A program made the translations under genes and the position numbers. A stretch of 23,621 nucleotides of DNA from Bizionia sp. (GTDB lineage: Bacteria > Bacteroidota > Bacteroidia > Flavobacteriales > Flavobacteriaceae): the NCBI GenBank assembly GCA_018067115.1, contig JAGPVI010000027.1, positions 1-23,621 of the forward strand, given 5' to 3'. The first letter of the stretch is position 1, and each line of letters starts with the position of its first letter. Below, one piece after another: positions 16,053-23,621 of the stretch. The notes beneath the pieces were generated by a model. The model saw only the letters and a list, made by a program, of their open reading frames with translations, was not told the DNA's origin and searched no databases.

Positions 16053-18857
16053 ATGAAAACACTTTTATCACTTCTTTTGATGCTTATTTGCGGTGTTACC
16101 TATTCGCAAACAACAATTACAGGAACTGTTGTAGACAATAACAGCCAACCAATACCAGGTGCGAATGTTATTGTTGTTGGCACATCTGCTGGAACAGTAA
16201 GTGATTTTGACGGAAATTTTGTTCTTAAAATCAGTCAAGATCCCCCACTAAAAATTCAAGCGAGTAGCGTTGGGTTTTCCACCGAAACTATGGAAGTTAC
16301 TTCAAACAATCAAAAAATAGACTTTGTTTTAAACGAAGGAAGTATTTTAGATGAAGTAGTTATTTCGGCATCTAGAACACCAGAGCGTATTTTTGAATCG
16401 CCAGTAACAGTAGAAAGATTTGGTTTAAAAGAAATTAAAAACACCGCTTCGGCCGATTTCTATGATGGATTAGAAAATCTTAAAGGGGTAGATATTAACA
16501 CGAATAGCTTAACATTCAAATCAATTAACACTCGTGGTTTCGCGACGTTTGCCAATTCTCGTTTTATGCAGTTAGTTGACGGAATGGACAATTCTGCACC
16601 AGCACTTAACTTCCCTATTGGAAACCTTGTTGGTATGATAGAAACCGATGTATTAAGTGTCGAGCTTCTTCCAGGAGCTTCTTCTGCACTTTACGGTGCA
16701 AATGCTTTTAACGGAATCTTATTTATGAGAAGTAAAAATCCTTTCGAACACCAAGGGATTAGCGCTTTTGTAAAAAAGGGAATCACCTCTCAAGAAGCAG
16801 CTGGAGACAATGAGTATACAGATGTAGGAATAAGAATGGCACATAAATTCACAGATAAATTTGCCGTTAAAGTAAATTTTGGATATCTAAAAGGTACCGA
16901 TTGGGCAGCAACCAGCGAGGTAGATAAGTTTTCACCGGGAAGAACTCGTGCAGCTTATAACTATGATGGTATAAATGTTTACGGTGACGAAGTTTCTACA
17001 AACATTCGCTCTGCTTCAGGATTAGGAATTATACCAGATGTTGAAGTGTCAAGAACTGGATACAATGAAAACACTTTAACAGATTATAATGCAGAAAGCG
17101 TTAAAACAGATTGGGGCCTTTATTTTAGACCAATTACCGATAATAGTTTAGAACTGTCTTACATAGGTAAATATGGTTCTGGTACTACAATATACCAAGG
17201 AACAAACAGATACAATATTGACGGATTCTCACAACAACAGCACAAAATTGAAGTTAAAAACGACAACTTCACAGTGAGAGGCTATGTTGTTTCCGATAAA
17301 GCCGGAGATTCTTACGATATGGTATTTACTGGAATTAATATTAACCGCGCATGGAAAAGTGACAAACAATGGTTTCAAGAATATATTGAAACATTTGCAG
17401 GTATTAACTTAAGTGGAAATCCACAAGGATTTTCCGAACAACAAAAACACGATACAGCTAGAGCTGTTGCCGACACAGGGCGTTACCTGCCAGGATCGGA
17501 AGAGTTTACAAATGCTTTTAATAAAAGTATTACAGATTCAGACTTATCTACAGGATCCCGTTTTCAAGATCAATCTAAGTACTACCATGCCGATGGAAAT
17601 TACAACTTTAGTCATTTAATTGATTTTGCTGAAATTCAAGTTGGTGGATCATACAGACGTTATAGCTTAAACTCTTTCGGTACCATTTATACAGATGATG
17701 ATGGTACTATCGATTATTCTGAAGCAGGGATTTACACTCAAATTCAGAAAAACTTAGATCTTAACGAGACTATGGAGTTAAAATTAACAGGTTCTGTACG
17801 TTACGATAAGTCAGAATTTTTTGATGGCTTTTTATCACCACGACTATCTGCTGGTTTAACAGTTAACAAAGATCATAACATTAGAGCATCTGTTCAAACA
17901 GGATTTAGAAATCCAACAACACAAGATTTATTTATTGGTTTAGATGCCGGTAGAGCTATACTTGTAGGATCTGCTCCAGATAACTTAGACAGATATTCGC
18001 GACGTTACCAAGTAAGTGCAACAGGACAATTACCTGTTAATAACTCTGGTGGGGCTGGGCAACCTGCTACCATTACTCAAACAGGTCGTGCAGCTTACGA
18101 AAATTCTTACTCGGCAGCCTCTGTACAAGCATTTGCAGCATCAGAAAACCCTAATGACTTAAGAGTAGCAAACTCTAGTATTGTAAAACCAGAACAAGTA
18201 ACATCTGTAGAACTGGGCTATAGAGGAAAACTAAAAAGGGTTGTTGTAGATTTAAGTGTGTATTATAATAAATACCAAGACTTCATTTCAGGTGAAAACG
18301 TAATCGCTCCTTTATACGGTAATGTAGATGCAAATGGAGATGGTACTGTAGATTTAGATCCTTTGGCTTTTAGAGCCTTACAAAATTCAGATTTTAAGGC
18401 GTACCAAACTTACACAAACTCTAAAGCAGATGTTAACTCTTATGGAGCATCTCTAGGTTTGTCGACTAAAGTATTAGGTGACTTCGATTTATCAGGAAGT
18501 TATACCTACTCAAAATTAGATTTCGATGAAAATGCGTTTCCAGATTTCGAAACAAGTTTTAATACACCAGAACATAAAGTAAAAGCTTCTTTTGGCCATA
18601 CCAACGTATTTGAAAATTTCGGATTTAATGTAGCTTGGAGATGGAGTGACAATTATTTATGGCAAGCCACTTTTGGTGATGGAGAAATTCCTGCTTACCA
18701 TGTTGTCGATGCACAAATAAACTACAAAGTACCAAGTTTAAAATCGACGTTTAAAGCCGGGGCTACCAATTTATTAGGAGATGAATACTACACCGCTTTC
18801 GGAACAGGATTTATAGGTTCTCAATACTATGTATCTTGGACAATTAATAATTTATAA
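16053..18857 (+). CDS. TonB-dependent outer-membrane receptor with CarboxypepD_reg-like domain
   Basis: A 934-residue active-transport receptor of the outer membrane, driven by TonB-ExbBD. Order of parts: signal peptide 1-19 (ending TYSQ); a carboxypeptidase-regulatory-like beta-sandwich, about 20-108 (TITGTVVDNNSQPIPGANV); the plug, about 110-230 (ISASRTPERIFESPVTVERF, INTRGFATFANSRFMQLVDG, LLPGASSALYGANAFNGIL); then the 22-strand barrel to the C-terminus (YYVSWTINNL). Two EF-hand-like acidic loops sit in the barrel region (546-557 and 759-769). No SusD-like gene is adjacent. Instead an SGNH lipoprotein gene starts 8 bp downstream, so the pair is probably one transport unit. The substrate is unknown; it is not a typical SusC by context. 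Confidence 0.95.
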   Translation: MKTLLSLLLMLICGVTYSQTTITGTVVDNNSQPIPGANVIVVGTSAGTVSDFDGNFVLKISQDPPLKIQASSVGFSTETMEVTSNNQKIDFVLNEGSILDEVVISASRTPERIFESPVTVERFGLKEIKNTASADFYDGLENLKGVDINTNSLTFKSINTRGFATFANSRFMQLVDGMDNSAPALNFPIGNLVGMIETDVLSVELLPGASSALYGANAFNGILFMRSKNPFEHQGISAFVKKGITSQEAAGDNEYTDVGIRMAHKFTDKFAVKVNFGYLKGTDWAATSEVDKFSPGRTRAAYNYDGINVYGDEVSTNIRSASGLGIIPDVEVSRTGYNENTLTDYNAESVKTDWGLYFRPITDNSLELSYIGKYGSGTTIYQGTNRYNIDGFSQQQHKIEVKNDNFTVRGYVVSDKAGDSYDMVFTGININRAWKSDKQWFQEYIETFAGINLSGNPQGFSEQQKHDTARAVADTGRYLPGSEEFTNAFNKSITDSDLSTGSRFQDQSKYYHADGNYNFSHLIDFAEIQVGGSYRRYSLNSFGTIYTDDDGTIDYSEAGIYTQIQKNLDLNETMELKLTGSVRYDKSEFFDGFLSPRLSAGLTVNKDHNIRASVQTGFRNPTTQDLFIGLDAGRAILVGSAPDNLDRYSRRYQVSATGQLPVNNSGGAGQPATITQTGRAAYENSYSAASVQAFAASENPNDLRVANSSIVKPEQVTSVELGYRGKLKRVVVDLSVYYNKYQDFISGENVIAPLYGNVDANGDGTVDLDPLAFRALQNSDFKAYQTYTNSKADVNSYGASLGLSTKVLGDFDLSGSYTYSKLDFDENAFPDFETSFNTPEHKVKASFGHTNVFENFGFNVAWRWSDNYLWQATFGDGEIPAYHVVDAQINYKVPSLKSTFKAGATNLLGDEYYTAFGTGFIGSQYYVSWTINNL

Positions 18858-18865
18858 TAGAAAAA

Positions 18866-20479
18866 ATGACTATGAAAACTAAATATATATGGTTGCTAGC
18901 TGGCTTAATTAGCTTTACAGCTTGTGAGAGTGATGACGACTCCTCTTTTTCAGAACCGTTACCGGCATTAACTGCAGGTAGTGCCAATTTTTCAAACTAC
19001 GTGTCTTTAGGAAATTCGCTTACAGCAGGATTCTCTGATGGCGCATTGTACAAAATAGCCCAAGAACATTCTACGCCCCAAATTTTAGCTAATCAATTCG
19101 CTTTAGTGGGCGGTGGCGATTTTACGCAACCCTTAACAAACGATAACGTTGGTGGTTTACTAGCCGGCGGAAATCCGTTGCCTGGATTTGGCCCTAGATT
19201 AGTTTTTGACGGCTCTGGACCAGTACCACTAACAAATTTAAACCCAGGAGCAACCATAACGACGGATATTGTTTTAAACAATCCAGCCGGTCCTTTTAAT
19301 AATATGGGTGTACCAGGCGCAAAAAGCTACCATTTACTAGCACCAAACTATGGTGATTTAAATGGTCTATTTGCATCGCCTCCCACTGCTAATCCTTATT
19401 TTGTAAGAATGGCAAGTGCTTCAACTACCTCTGTAATTGCAGATGCTATGGCTCAAGCACCGACTTTCTTTTCTTTATGGATTGGAAATAATGACGTATT
19501 AGGTTACGCATTATCTGGTGGAGATGGCACAGACCCTATTACTAATCAAGCAACTTTCGATTTTGCTTACACCACCTTAATTAGCACATTAACCACTGGC
19601 GAAACAAAAGGTGTTGTTGCCAACATCCCAGATGTGACGTCTATACCACATTTTACAACGGTTCCTTACAACCCCCTATCACCAACGAATCCAGATTTTG
19701 GTCCTCAAATACCAACATTAAATATGGTTTTTGGCGCATTAAACCCAATTTTTAATGCCGTAGATCCAGATCGTGTTATTGTTTTTTCTGAAACGGAAGC
19801 GAGTGCAGTTGTTATAAAAGATGAATCGCTAGTAGATATTTCAGGCATTATTATACAACAATTAAACAATAGTCCAACATTCCCTGCTTTTATTGCACAG
19901 TTTGGATTACCTCCATCGGCAGCACCTACAGTAGCAAACTTACTAGGAAATGCCTACGGACAATCTAGACAAGCAACTCCACAAGATTTACTTGTATTAC
20001 CAAGCTCTAGAGTGATAGGGAAATTAAACACTGCTTCCTTTGCAGCTTTAATGCAACAAGGATTGCCTCAAGCTTTAGCAGCACAGTTTTCTGTTGAAGG
20101 TGTTACATTACCTTTAGAAGATAAATGGGTGTTAATACCAACAGAGCAAGCAGAAATTGCTTCAGCCACTGCTAGTTTTAACGCGACCATTCAATCTTCG
20201 GCAAGTGGTTCTAATTTAGCTTTTGTTGATGCGAACGCATTATTAAATCAATTAGCTCAATCTGGAGTATCTTCTGGAGATTATATTTTAACTTCAGATT
20301 TAGTAACTGGTGGCGCATTTTCATTAGATGGTGTTCACCCAACCTCTAGAGGCTATGCTCTAATCGCTAACGAATTTATGAAAAGTATAGATGCTAAGTA
20401 CAATTCTAACTTTGAAGCATCTGGAAATTTAGTGAATATTGCGGATTACAACACAAACTACTCCGCTGGATTACAATAA
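18866..20479 (+). CDS. SGNH/GDSL-type hydrolase lipoprotein, probably surface-exposed
   Basis: A 537-residue lipoprotein with signal peptide and lipobox (FTAC, Cys20). The mature start is C-E-S-D-D-D-S, which resembles the S-D-D-x acidic surface-export signal described for Flavobacterium and Bacteroides lipoproteins, so cell-surface location is likely. SGNH catalytic blocks are present: block I SLGNSLTAG with Ser51 (GDSL reads GNSL), a glycine in NMGVPGAKSYH (block II), block III G207-N-N209-D210, and block V D488-G-V-H491. Together these supply the Ser/Gly/Asn/His of the family. The protein is longer than a minimal SGNH domain (about 200-250), with large insertions between blocks. The ATG at 18866 is used; a second at 18872 is equally possible. 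Being 8 bp behind a TonB-dependent receptor, it probably de-esterifies or binds the imported substrate (inference). Confidence 0.9.
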   Translation: MTMKTKYIWLLAGLISFTACESDDDSSFSEPLPALTAGSANFSNYVSLGNSLTAGFSDGALYKIAQEHSTPQILANQFALVGGGDFTQPLTNDNVGGLLAGGNPLPGFGPRLVFDGSGPVPLTNLNPGATITTDIVLNNPAGPFNNMGVPGAKSYHLLAPNYGDLNGLFASPPTANPYFVRMASASTTSVIADAMAQAPTFFSLWIGNNDVLGYALSGGDGTDPITNQATFDFAYTTLISTLTTGETKGVVANIPDVTSIPHFTTVPYNPLSPTNPDFGPQIPTLNMVFGALNPIFNAVDPDRVIVFSETEASAVVIKDESLVDISGIIIQQLNNSPTFPAFIAQFGLPPSAAPTVANLLGNAYGQSRQATPQDLLVLPSSRVIGKLNTASFAALMQQGLPQALAAQFSVEGVTLPLEDKWVLIPTEQAEIASATASFNATIQSSASGSNLAFVDANALLNQLAQSGVSSGDYILTSDLVTGGAFSLDGVHPTSRGYALIANEFMKSIDAKYNSNFEASGNLVNIADYNTNYSAGLQ

Positions 20480-20503
20480 TTTAAAGCAAAAACTAACCAT
20501 TAC

Positions 20504-20543
20504 AATAGCCTTTTACAGTATAAATCTGTTAAAGGCTATTTTT
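20504..20543 (+). terminator. Intrinsic terminator after the SGNH lipoprotein gene
   Basis: A 15-bp stem with one T-T mismatch (20504-20518 with 20526-20540; AATAGCC / GGCTATT at the base), 7-nt loop and a run of five T. It separates the receptor/SGNH operon from atpD. Confidence 0.88.
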
Positions 20544-20592
20544 GCTTCTAAAAAAGGTTTGAAAAACAACTTTATTTTTAAATTAAAACAAC

Positions 20593-20600
20593 TATCTTTG
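20593..20600 (+). promoter_or_regulatory. Probable -7 promoter box for atpDC
   Basis: TATCTTTG, an exact TAnnTTTG match, followed by a leader of about 55 bp before the atpD ATG at 20661. It lies downstream of the preceding terminator, where a new promoter is needed. No clear TTG -33 element is seen at the usual distance. Confidence 0.65.
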
Positions 20601-20660
20601 CACGCGAAAACAAGTCGTGTTTTCTGTTAATTGAACAGCATAATATTAAATAGATAAGTA

Positions 20661-22169
20661 ATGTCAAAAGTTACAGGTAAAGTTGCACAAATAGTAGGTC
20701 CGGTTATCGATGTTGAATTCGAAGCAGGTTCTGAACTTCCAAAAATTTACGATTCATTAGAAATTAAAAGACCTGACGGTTCTATTCTAGTACTAGAAGT
20801 ACAGTCTCACATTGGTGAAGACACAGTGCGTACTATTGCTATGGATTCTTCAGATGGTTTAAGTAGAGGTACTGAAGTTCACGCTACAGGAGCGCCAATA
20901 CAAATGCCAATTGGAGGTGATGTTTACGGCCGTTTATTTAATGTTATTGGTGATGCTATTGATGGCTTAGGAAATTTACCTAAATCTGGAGACTATGGTT
21001 TACCAATTCACAGACAAGCACCAAAATTCGAAGATTTATCAACATCTACGGAAGTTTTATTTACAGGTATTAAAGTAATCGATTTAATTGAGCCTTATGC
21101 AAAAGGTGGTAAAATTGGTTTATTTGGTGGTGCCGGTGTAGGTAAAACAGTATTAATCCAAGAGTTGATTAACAATATTGCAAAAGGACACGGTGGACTT
21201 TCAGTATTCGCAGGAGTAGGTGAAAGAACACGTGAAGGAAACGATTTACTTCGTGAGATGTTAGAGTCTGGAATTATCAAATATGGTGACGACTTTATGC
21301 ATTCTATGGAAGAAGGCGGATGGGATCTTCAAAAAGTAGATAAAAACATAATGAAAGAGTCTAAGGCTACTTTCGTATTCGGACAAATGAATGAGCCACC
21401 TGGAGCACGTGCACGTGTTGCATTATCTGGTTTAACAATTGCTGAATATTTCCGTGATGGAGCAGGAGAAGGACAAGGAAAAGATGTACTTTTCTTCGTT
21501 GATAACATCTTCCGTTTTACACAAGCTGGTTCTGAGGTATCTGCATTATTAGGGCGTATGCCTTCTGCGGTAGGTTACCAACCAACATTAGCAACAGAGA
21601 TGGGTGCGATGCAAGAGCGTATTACTTCAACAAAAAGAGGATCTATTACATCTGTACAAGCCGTGTATGTACCTGCAGATGATTTAACAGATCCAGCTCC
21701 AGCAACAACCTTTGCTCACTTAGATGCAACAACAGTATTATCTCGTAAAATTGCAGAGCTAGGAATTTACCCAGCGGTAGATCCTTTAGATTCTACTTCT
21801 AGAATTTTAGCAGCAGATATTTTAGGTGATGAGCACTATGACTGTGCAACTCGTGTAAAAGAATTACTACAACGTTATAAAGAATTACAAGATATTATTG
21901 CCATCTTAGGTATGGAAGAATTATCTGAAGAAGATAAATTAGCCGTAAATAGAGCTAGACGTGTACAACGTTTCTTATCTCAACCATTCCACGTAGCTGA
22001 GCAGTTTACAGGACTTAAAGGTGTTCTAGTTGATATTAAAGAAACGATTAAAGGATTTAATATGATTATGGATGGTGAATTAGATCACTTACCAGAAGCA
22101 GCTTTTAACCTTAAAGGTTCTATTGAAGAAGCTATCGAAGCTGGAGAAAAAATGTTAGCTGAAGCATAA
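20661..22169 (+). CDS. atpD: F1F0 ATP synthase subunit beta
   Basis: A 502-residue catalytic subunit of the F1 head on the cytoplasmic side of the inner membrane. Walker A GGAGVGKT is at 156-163. The family segments FAGVGERTREGNDL, FGQMNEPPGARARV, DVLFFVDNIFRFTQAGSEVSALLGRMPS and the C-terminal EELSEEDKL (DELSEED-like) region are all present. Length is within the Bacteroidota range and slightly longer than in E. coli (460). It is followed after 130 bp by atpC. The genes for the remaining subunits are not in the window, consistent with atpDC being separate from the main atp cluster in many flavobacteria. Confidence 0.99.
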   Translation: MSKVTGKVAQIVGPVIDVEFEAGSELPKIYDSLEIKRPDGSILVLEVQSHIGEDTVRTIAMDSSDGLSRGTEVHATGAPIQMPIGGDVYGRLFNVIGDAIDGLGNLPKSGDYGLPIHRQAPKFEDLSTSTEVLFTGIKVIDLIEPYAKGGKIGLFGGAGVGKTVLIQELINNIAKGHGGLSVFAGVGERTREGNDLLREMLESGIIKYGDDFMHSMEEGGWDLQKVDKNIMKESKATFVFGQMNEPPGARARVALSGLTIAEYFRDGAGEGQGKDVLFFVDNIFRFTQAGSEVSALLGRMPSAVGYQPTLATEMGAMQERITSTKRGSITSVQAVYVPADDLTDPAPATTFAHLDATTVLSRKIAELGIYPAVDPLDSTSRILAADILGDEHYDCATRVKELLQRYKELQDIIAILGMEELSEEDKLAVNRARRVQRFLSQPFHVAEQFTGLKGVLVDIKETIKGFNMIMDGELDHLPEAAFNLKGSIEEAIEAGEKMLAEA

Positions 22170-22299
22170 ATAGTAGTGAGAAATTAGTGTTGCATAATTA
22201 GAGCCATTGTTCTCCTTATATTTTAACTACTAATGACTCAATACTTAATTAAAATAATAAGACTCTCTCTTTTAAGAGAGTAGTAAAACAAGTTTTACT
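22170..22299 (+). other. atpD-atpC spacer with hairpin-forming repeats
   Basis: A 130-bp gap inside an expected two-gene operon. It contains a 7-bp stem ACTCTCT / AGAGAGT (22262-22268 with 22275-22281, 6-nt loop) ending 18 bp before the atpC start. It also holds a longer-range pair TAGTAGT / ACTACTA (22171-22177 with 22226-22232). The DNA around these is made of short TAGT/ACTA-type words. No T tract follows the small hairpin, so it is not an obvious terminator. It could affect mRNA processing, atpC translation or the atpD:atpC dosage. Confidence 0.45.
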
Positions 22300-22593
22300 A
22301 TGTATTTAGAAATTGTATCACCAGAAGCAACATTATTTAGCAGCGAAGTCGATTCTGTAACTGTACCAGGTATAGATGGTGAATTTCAGATGTTGAATAA
22401 TCACGTTCCTATCGTATCACTTTTAGTTCAAGGGCTAATTAAAATTAGTACGCATACTCAAAGTCATTTAGTATTTGATGAGTTACATGCTACTGTTGTA
22501 CCCCATAACGATGACAAAAAAGTGCTTACCGTAGCAATACAATCGGGAACGCTTGAAATGAAAGACAACAAAATTATTATTTTAGTAGAATAA
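22300..22593 (+). CDS. atpC: F1F0 ATP synthase subunit epsilon, short form
   Basis: A 97-residue protein corresponding to the N-terminal beta-sandwich of the epsilon subunit (MYLEIVSPEATLFSSEVDSV, PGIDGEFQMLNNHVPIVSLL), which contacts gamma and the c-ring in the central stalk. It lacks the C-terminal two-helix domain that inhibits ATP hydrolysis in E. coli epsilon (139 residues). This short form is usual in Bacteroidota, so it is probably not a truncation: the stop is clean and there is no downstream remnant. It is co-directional with atpD and ends 20 bp before a bidirectional terminator shared with umuD. Confidence 0.95.
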   Translation: MYLEIVSPEATLFSSEVDSVTVPGIDGEFQMLNNHVPIVSLLVQGLIKISTHTQSHLVFDELHATVVPHNDDKKVLTVAIQSGTLEMKDNKIIILVE

Positions 22594-22613
22594 TTTTAGT
22601 CACTATAAAGCAC

Positions 22614-22649
22614 AAAAAAACGCGTAGTTCTAAACTTCGCGTTTTTTTT
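22614..22649. terminator. Bidirectional terminator between atpC and the umuD-like gene
   Basis: Stem CGCG-T-AGTT / AACT-T-CGCG (one T-T mismatch, 3-nt loop), flanked by seven A on the left and eight T on the right, so each strand has a T tract after the stem. It lies between two convergent genes. Confidence 0.9.
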
Positions 22650-22688
22650 ATATTTATACTTTTTATTAAGAGGGATATCTAAGTGCTC

Positions 22689-23129
22689 TTAAACTTTTTT
22701 AATAACATTAGTTACTATTCCCCAAATAACAAAATCGTTATCATCTGTAATTTTAATTATTGGATAATTAGGATTTTCTGGCTGTAGCCACACTTCTCCT
22801 CTATCTACACGCAAACGTTTAACGGTAAACTCGCCATCTAGAAAGCACACGGCAATCTTATTGTTTTCTGGCTGTAAACTACGGTCTATAACTAACAGAT
22901 CATTATCGTCCAAACCTGCTCCTACCATAGATTGCCCACTTACTTTTGCATAAAATGTGGTTTCCTTGTTTTTAACAAGTGTATCGTCTAGCGATAATCG
23001 GTTTTCAACAAATTCATCTGCAACAGAAGGAAATCCAGCCGAAATACCCGTATCTACAAAATGAGCGCCATGCCCTTCAATATGATCTGGAGCGTAAAAT
23101 GTAAGATGTTCAGATTTGTGTACAATCAT
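22689..23129 (-). CDS. umuD: UmuD-like self-cleaving S24-family peptidase (translesion synthesis)
   Basis: A 146-residue LexA/UmuD-type serine peptidase. Motifs in order: cleavage site A31-G32 in SAGFPSVADEFVE, catalytic Ser67 in VSGQSMVGAG, and catalytic Lys104 in GEFTVKRL. The Ser-to-Lys spacing of 37 equals that of E. coli UmuD (S60/K97). There is no helix-turn-helix domain, so it is UmuD-like rather than LexA. Self-cleavage stimulated by RecA filaments would yield the active subunit for an error-prone Y-family polymerase. Downstream, where umuC usually follows, there is only the shared terminator and atpC on the other strand, so no partner gene is present here. A TAnnTTTG match (23206-23213) lies about 75 bp upstream. 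I did not recognise a LexA box. Confidence 0.92.
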   Translation of the reverse strand: MIVHKSEHLTFYAPDHIEGHGAHFVDTGISAGFPSVADEFVENRLSLDDTLVKNKETTFYAKVSGQSMVGAGLDDNDLLVIDRSLQPENNKIAVCFLDGEFTVKRLRVDRGEVWLQPENPNYPIIKITDDNDFVIWGIVTNVIKKV

Positions 23130-23489
23130 AAATACAAAAGTTAAGGTTTAAGTAATCTACATCCTAAAGGTAGTTCATTTTAAAACAAACAGACGTAGTA
23201 GCACACAAATATAAGAGAAAACAGGATAGCTTAGCACCCAATAGAGGAATGTTGAAAGCGGTGTTTAACCTAAATTAAATTCTAAAAAACTATTTGCCAT
23301 CAATTGAGAACCAGACCGATTACAATTCAGTATACAAAAATTCGCCTAATCAAACAGCTCTAAATACCATTTCTAAATAGTATTCATTGGTTACGGCAAA
23401 CTTAAAATTACACGTGTCTTCTCTTCAATATATAAGAAAATCAAATCTCAAAACTGTATTAGAACAACAACTTTATATATATTTACGAT
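23130..23489. other. Gene-poor intergenic stretch
   Basis: A 360-bp region between the umuD-like gene and the start of the right-edge gene. It holds the likely umuD promoter and no open frame I can support. Short imperfect pairs such as AATAC / GTATT (near 23365-23385) are too weak to call. I see no tRNA, terminator with T tract, or gene remnant. Confidence 0.6.
23206..23213 (-). promoter_or_regulatory. Possible -7 box for the umuD-like gene
   Basis: On the minus strand this reads TATATTTG, an exact TAnnTTTG match. A TTG lies further upstream at longer than usual spacing (about 25 bp). It would give a leader of about 70 nt before the start at 23129. A near-match closer to the start (CAAAAGTTAA on plus, 23135-23144) is an alternative. 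Confidence 0.42.
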
Positions 23490-23621
23490 ATGGAAAAGAC
23501 ACCCATAGTAATATCTGAAAGAGAAAGACCACTTTGGCAATTAATAGTAGCTGCTATTTGCTTCACAATTGCACTATCCCTTATTTTAGGGATGATAATT
23601 CCTTATCTTTTTTATACAACA
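23490..23621 (+). CDS. Small membrane protein, partial (C-terminus outside window), unrecognised
   Basis: The first 44 codons of a gene starting at the ATG at 23490 (MEKTPIVISERERPLWQLIV) and running off the right edge. Residues about 17-40 form a strongly hydrophobic segment (AAICFTIALSLILGMIIPYL), consistent with a membrane helix after a short charged N-terminus. There is no signal-peptidase site or lipobox. I do not recognise the family. The upstream 360 bp contains no convincing promoter on this strand, only a one-mismatch TATATTTA just before the start. Confidence 0.65.
   Translation, partial: MEKTPIVISERERPLWQLIVAAICFTIALSLILGMIIPYLFYTT

Noticed and set aside
16053..20479. SusC/SusD polysaccharide utilisation locus
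   Set aside because: The lipoprotein has SGNH catalytic blocks and no SusD-like features, and no glycoside hydrolase or polysaccharide lyase gene is nearby.
20439..20630. 63-codon plus-strand frame after the SGNH gene
   Set aside because: It overlaps the end of the SGNH gene, the terminator and the atpD promoter; composition is intergenic-like.
22300..22593. atpC as a truncated pseudogene
   Set aside because: The short epsilon form is usual in Bacteroidota, and no remnant of the helical domain follows the stop.
1..23621. Mobile element, prophage, CRISPR or defence island
   Set aside because: No transposase, integrase, tRNA-linked att site, repeat-spacer array or defence-type gene is visible; the window is mostly conserved housekeeping operons.

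Overview
This window looks like a core-genome segment of a member of the Flavobacteriaceae (phylum Bacteroidota). The species cannot be named from the sequence alone. The evidence is AT-rich DNA, matches to the Bacteroidota -7 promoter box TAnnTTTG, start codons mostly without Shine-Dalgarno sequences, a DUF4270 lipoprotein, a short ATP synthase epsilon subunit, a TonB-dependent receptor with a CarboxypepD_reg-like N-terminal domain, and a lipoprotein whose mature N-terminus resembles the Bacteroidota surface-export signal. I see no tRNA, rRNA, CRISPR array, insertion sequence or prophage.

Layout. (1) 1-5449, minus strand: a small lipoprotein gene, ileS and a DksA/TraR-like gene, then a strong hairpin, then a secreted DUF4097-like protein gene and lspA, which runs off the left edge. 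(2) 5689-6621, plus strand: an MscS-type mechanosensitive channel behind a 239-bp divergent intergenic region. (3) 6666-11412, minus strand: an apparent five-gene operon reading panC, panD, a YbhN/LPG-synthase-TM-like membrane protein, an alpha/beta-hydrolase-fold protein with Asp in place of the nucleophile Ser, and radA. (4) 11524-15882, plus strand, diverging from panC: a stand-alone GT5 (starch synthase) N-terminal domain protein, a DUF4270 lipoprotein and glmS, closed by a 23-bp perfect-stem terminator. (5) 16053-20479, plus strand: a TonB-dependent receptor and an SGNH-hydrolase lipoprotein, closed by a terminator. (6) 20661-22593, plus strand: atpD and atpC with hairpin-forming DNA between them. 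(7) 22689-23129, minus strand: a UmuD-like self-cleaving S24 peptidase with no umuC beside it, converging on atpC at a shared bidirectional terminator. (8) A 360-bp gene-poor stretch, then the first 44 codons of an unrecognised small membrane protein.

Most genes are housekeeping: isoleucine charging, lipoprotein maturation, pantothenate synthesis, recombination repair, amino-sugar synthesis and ATP synthesis. I see no clearly new multi-gene defence or mobile system. The more interesting points are protein-level deviations inside conserved operons: the pseudo-hydrolase (D142 for Ser), the GT5-like protein without the KTGGL motif and C-terminal half, the DksA-like protein that keeps one of four zinc cysteines, the receptor/SGNH pair with EF-hand-like loops, and the orphan umuD.
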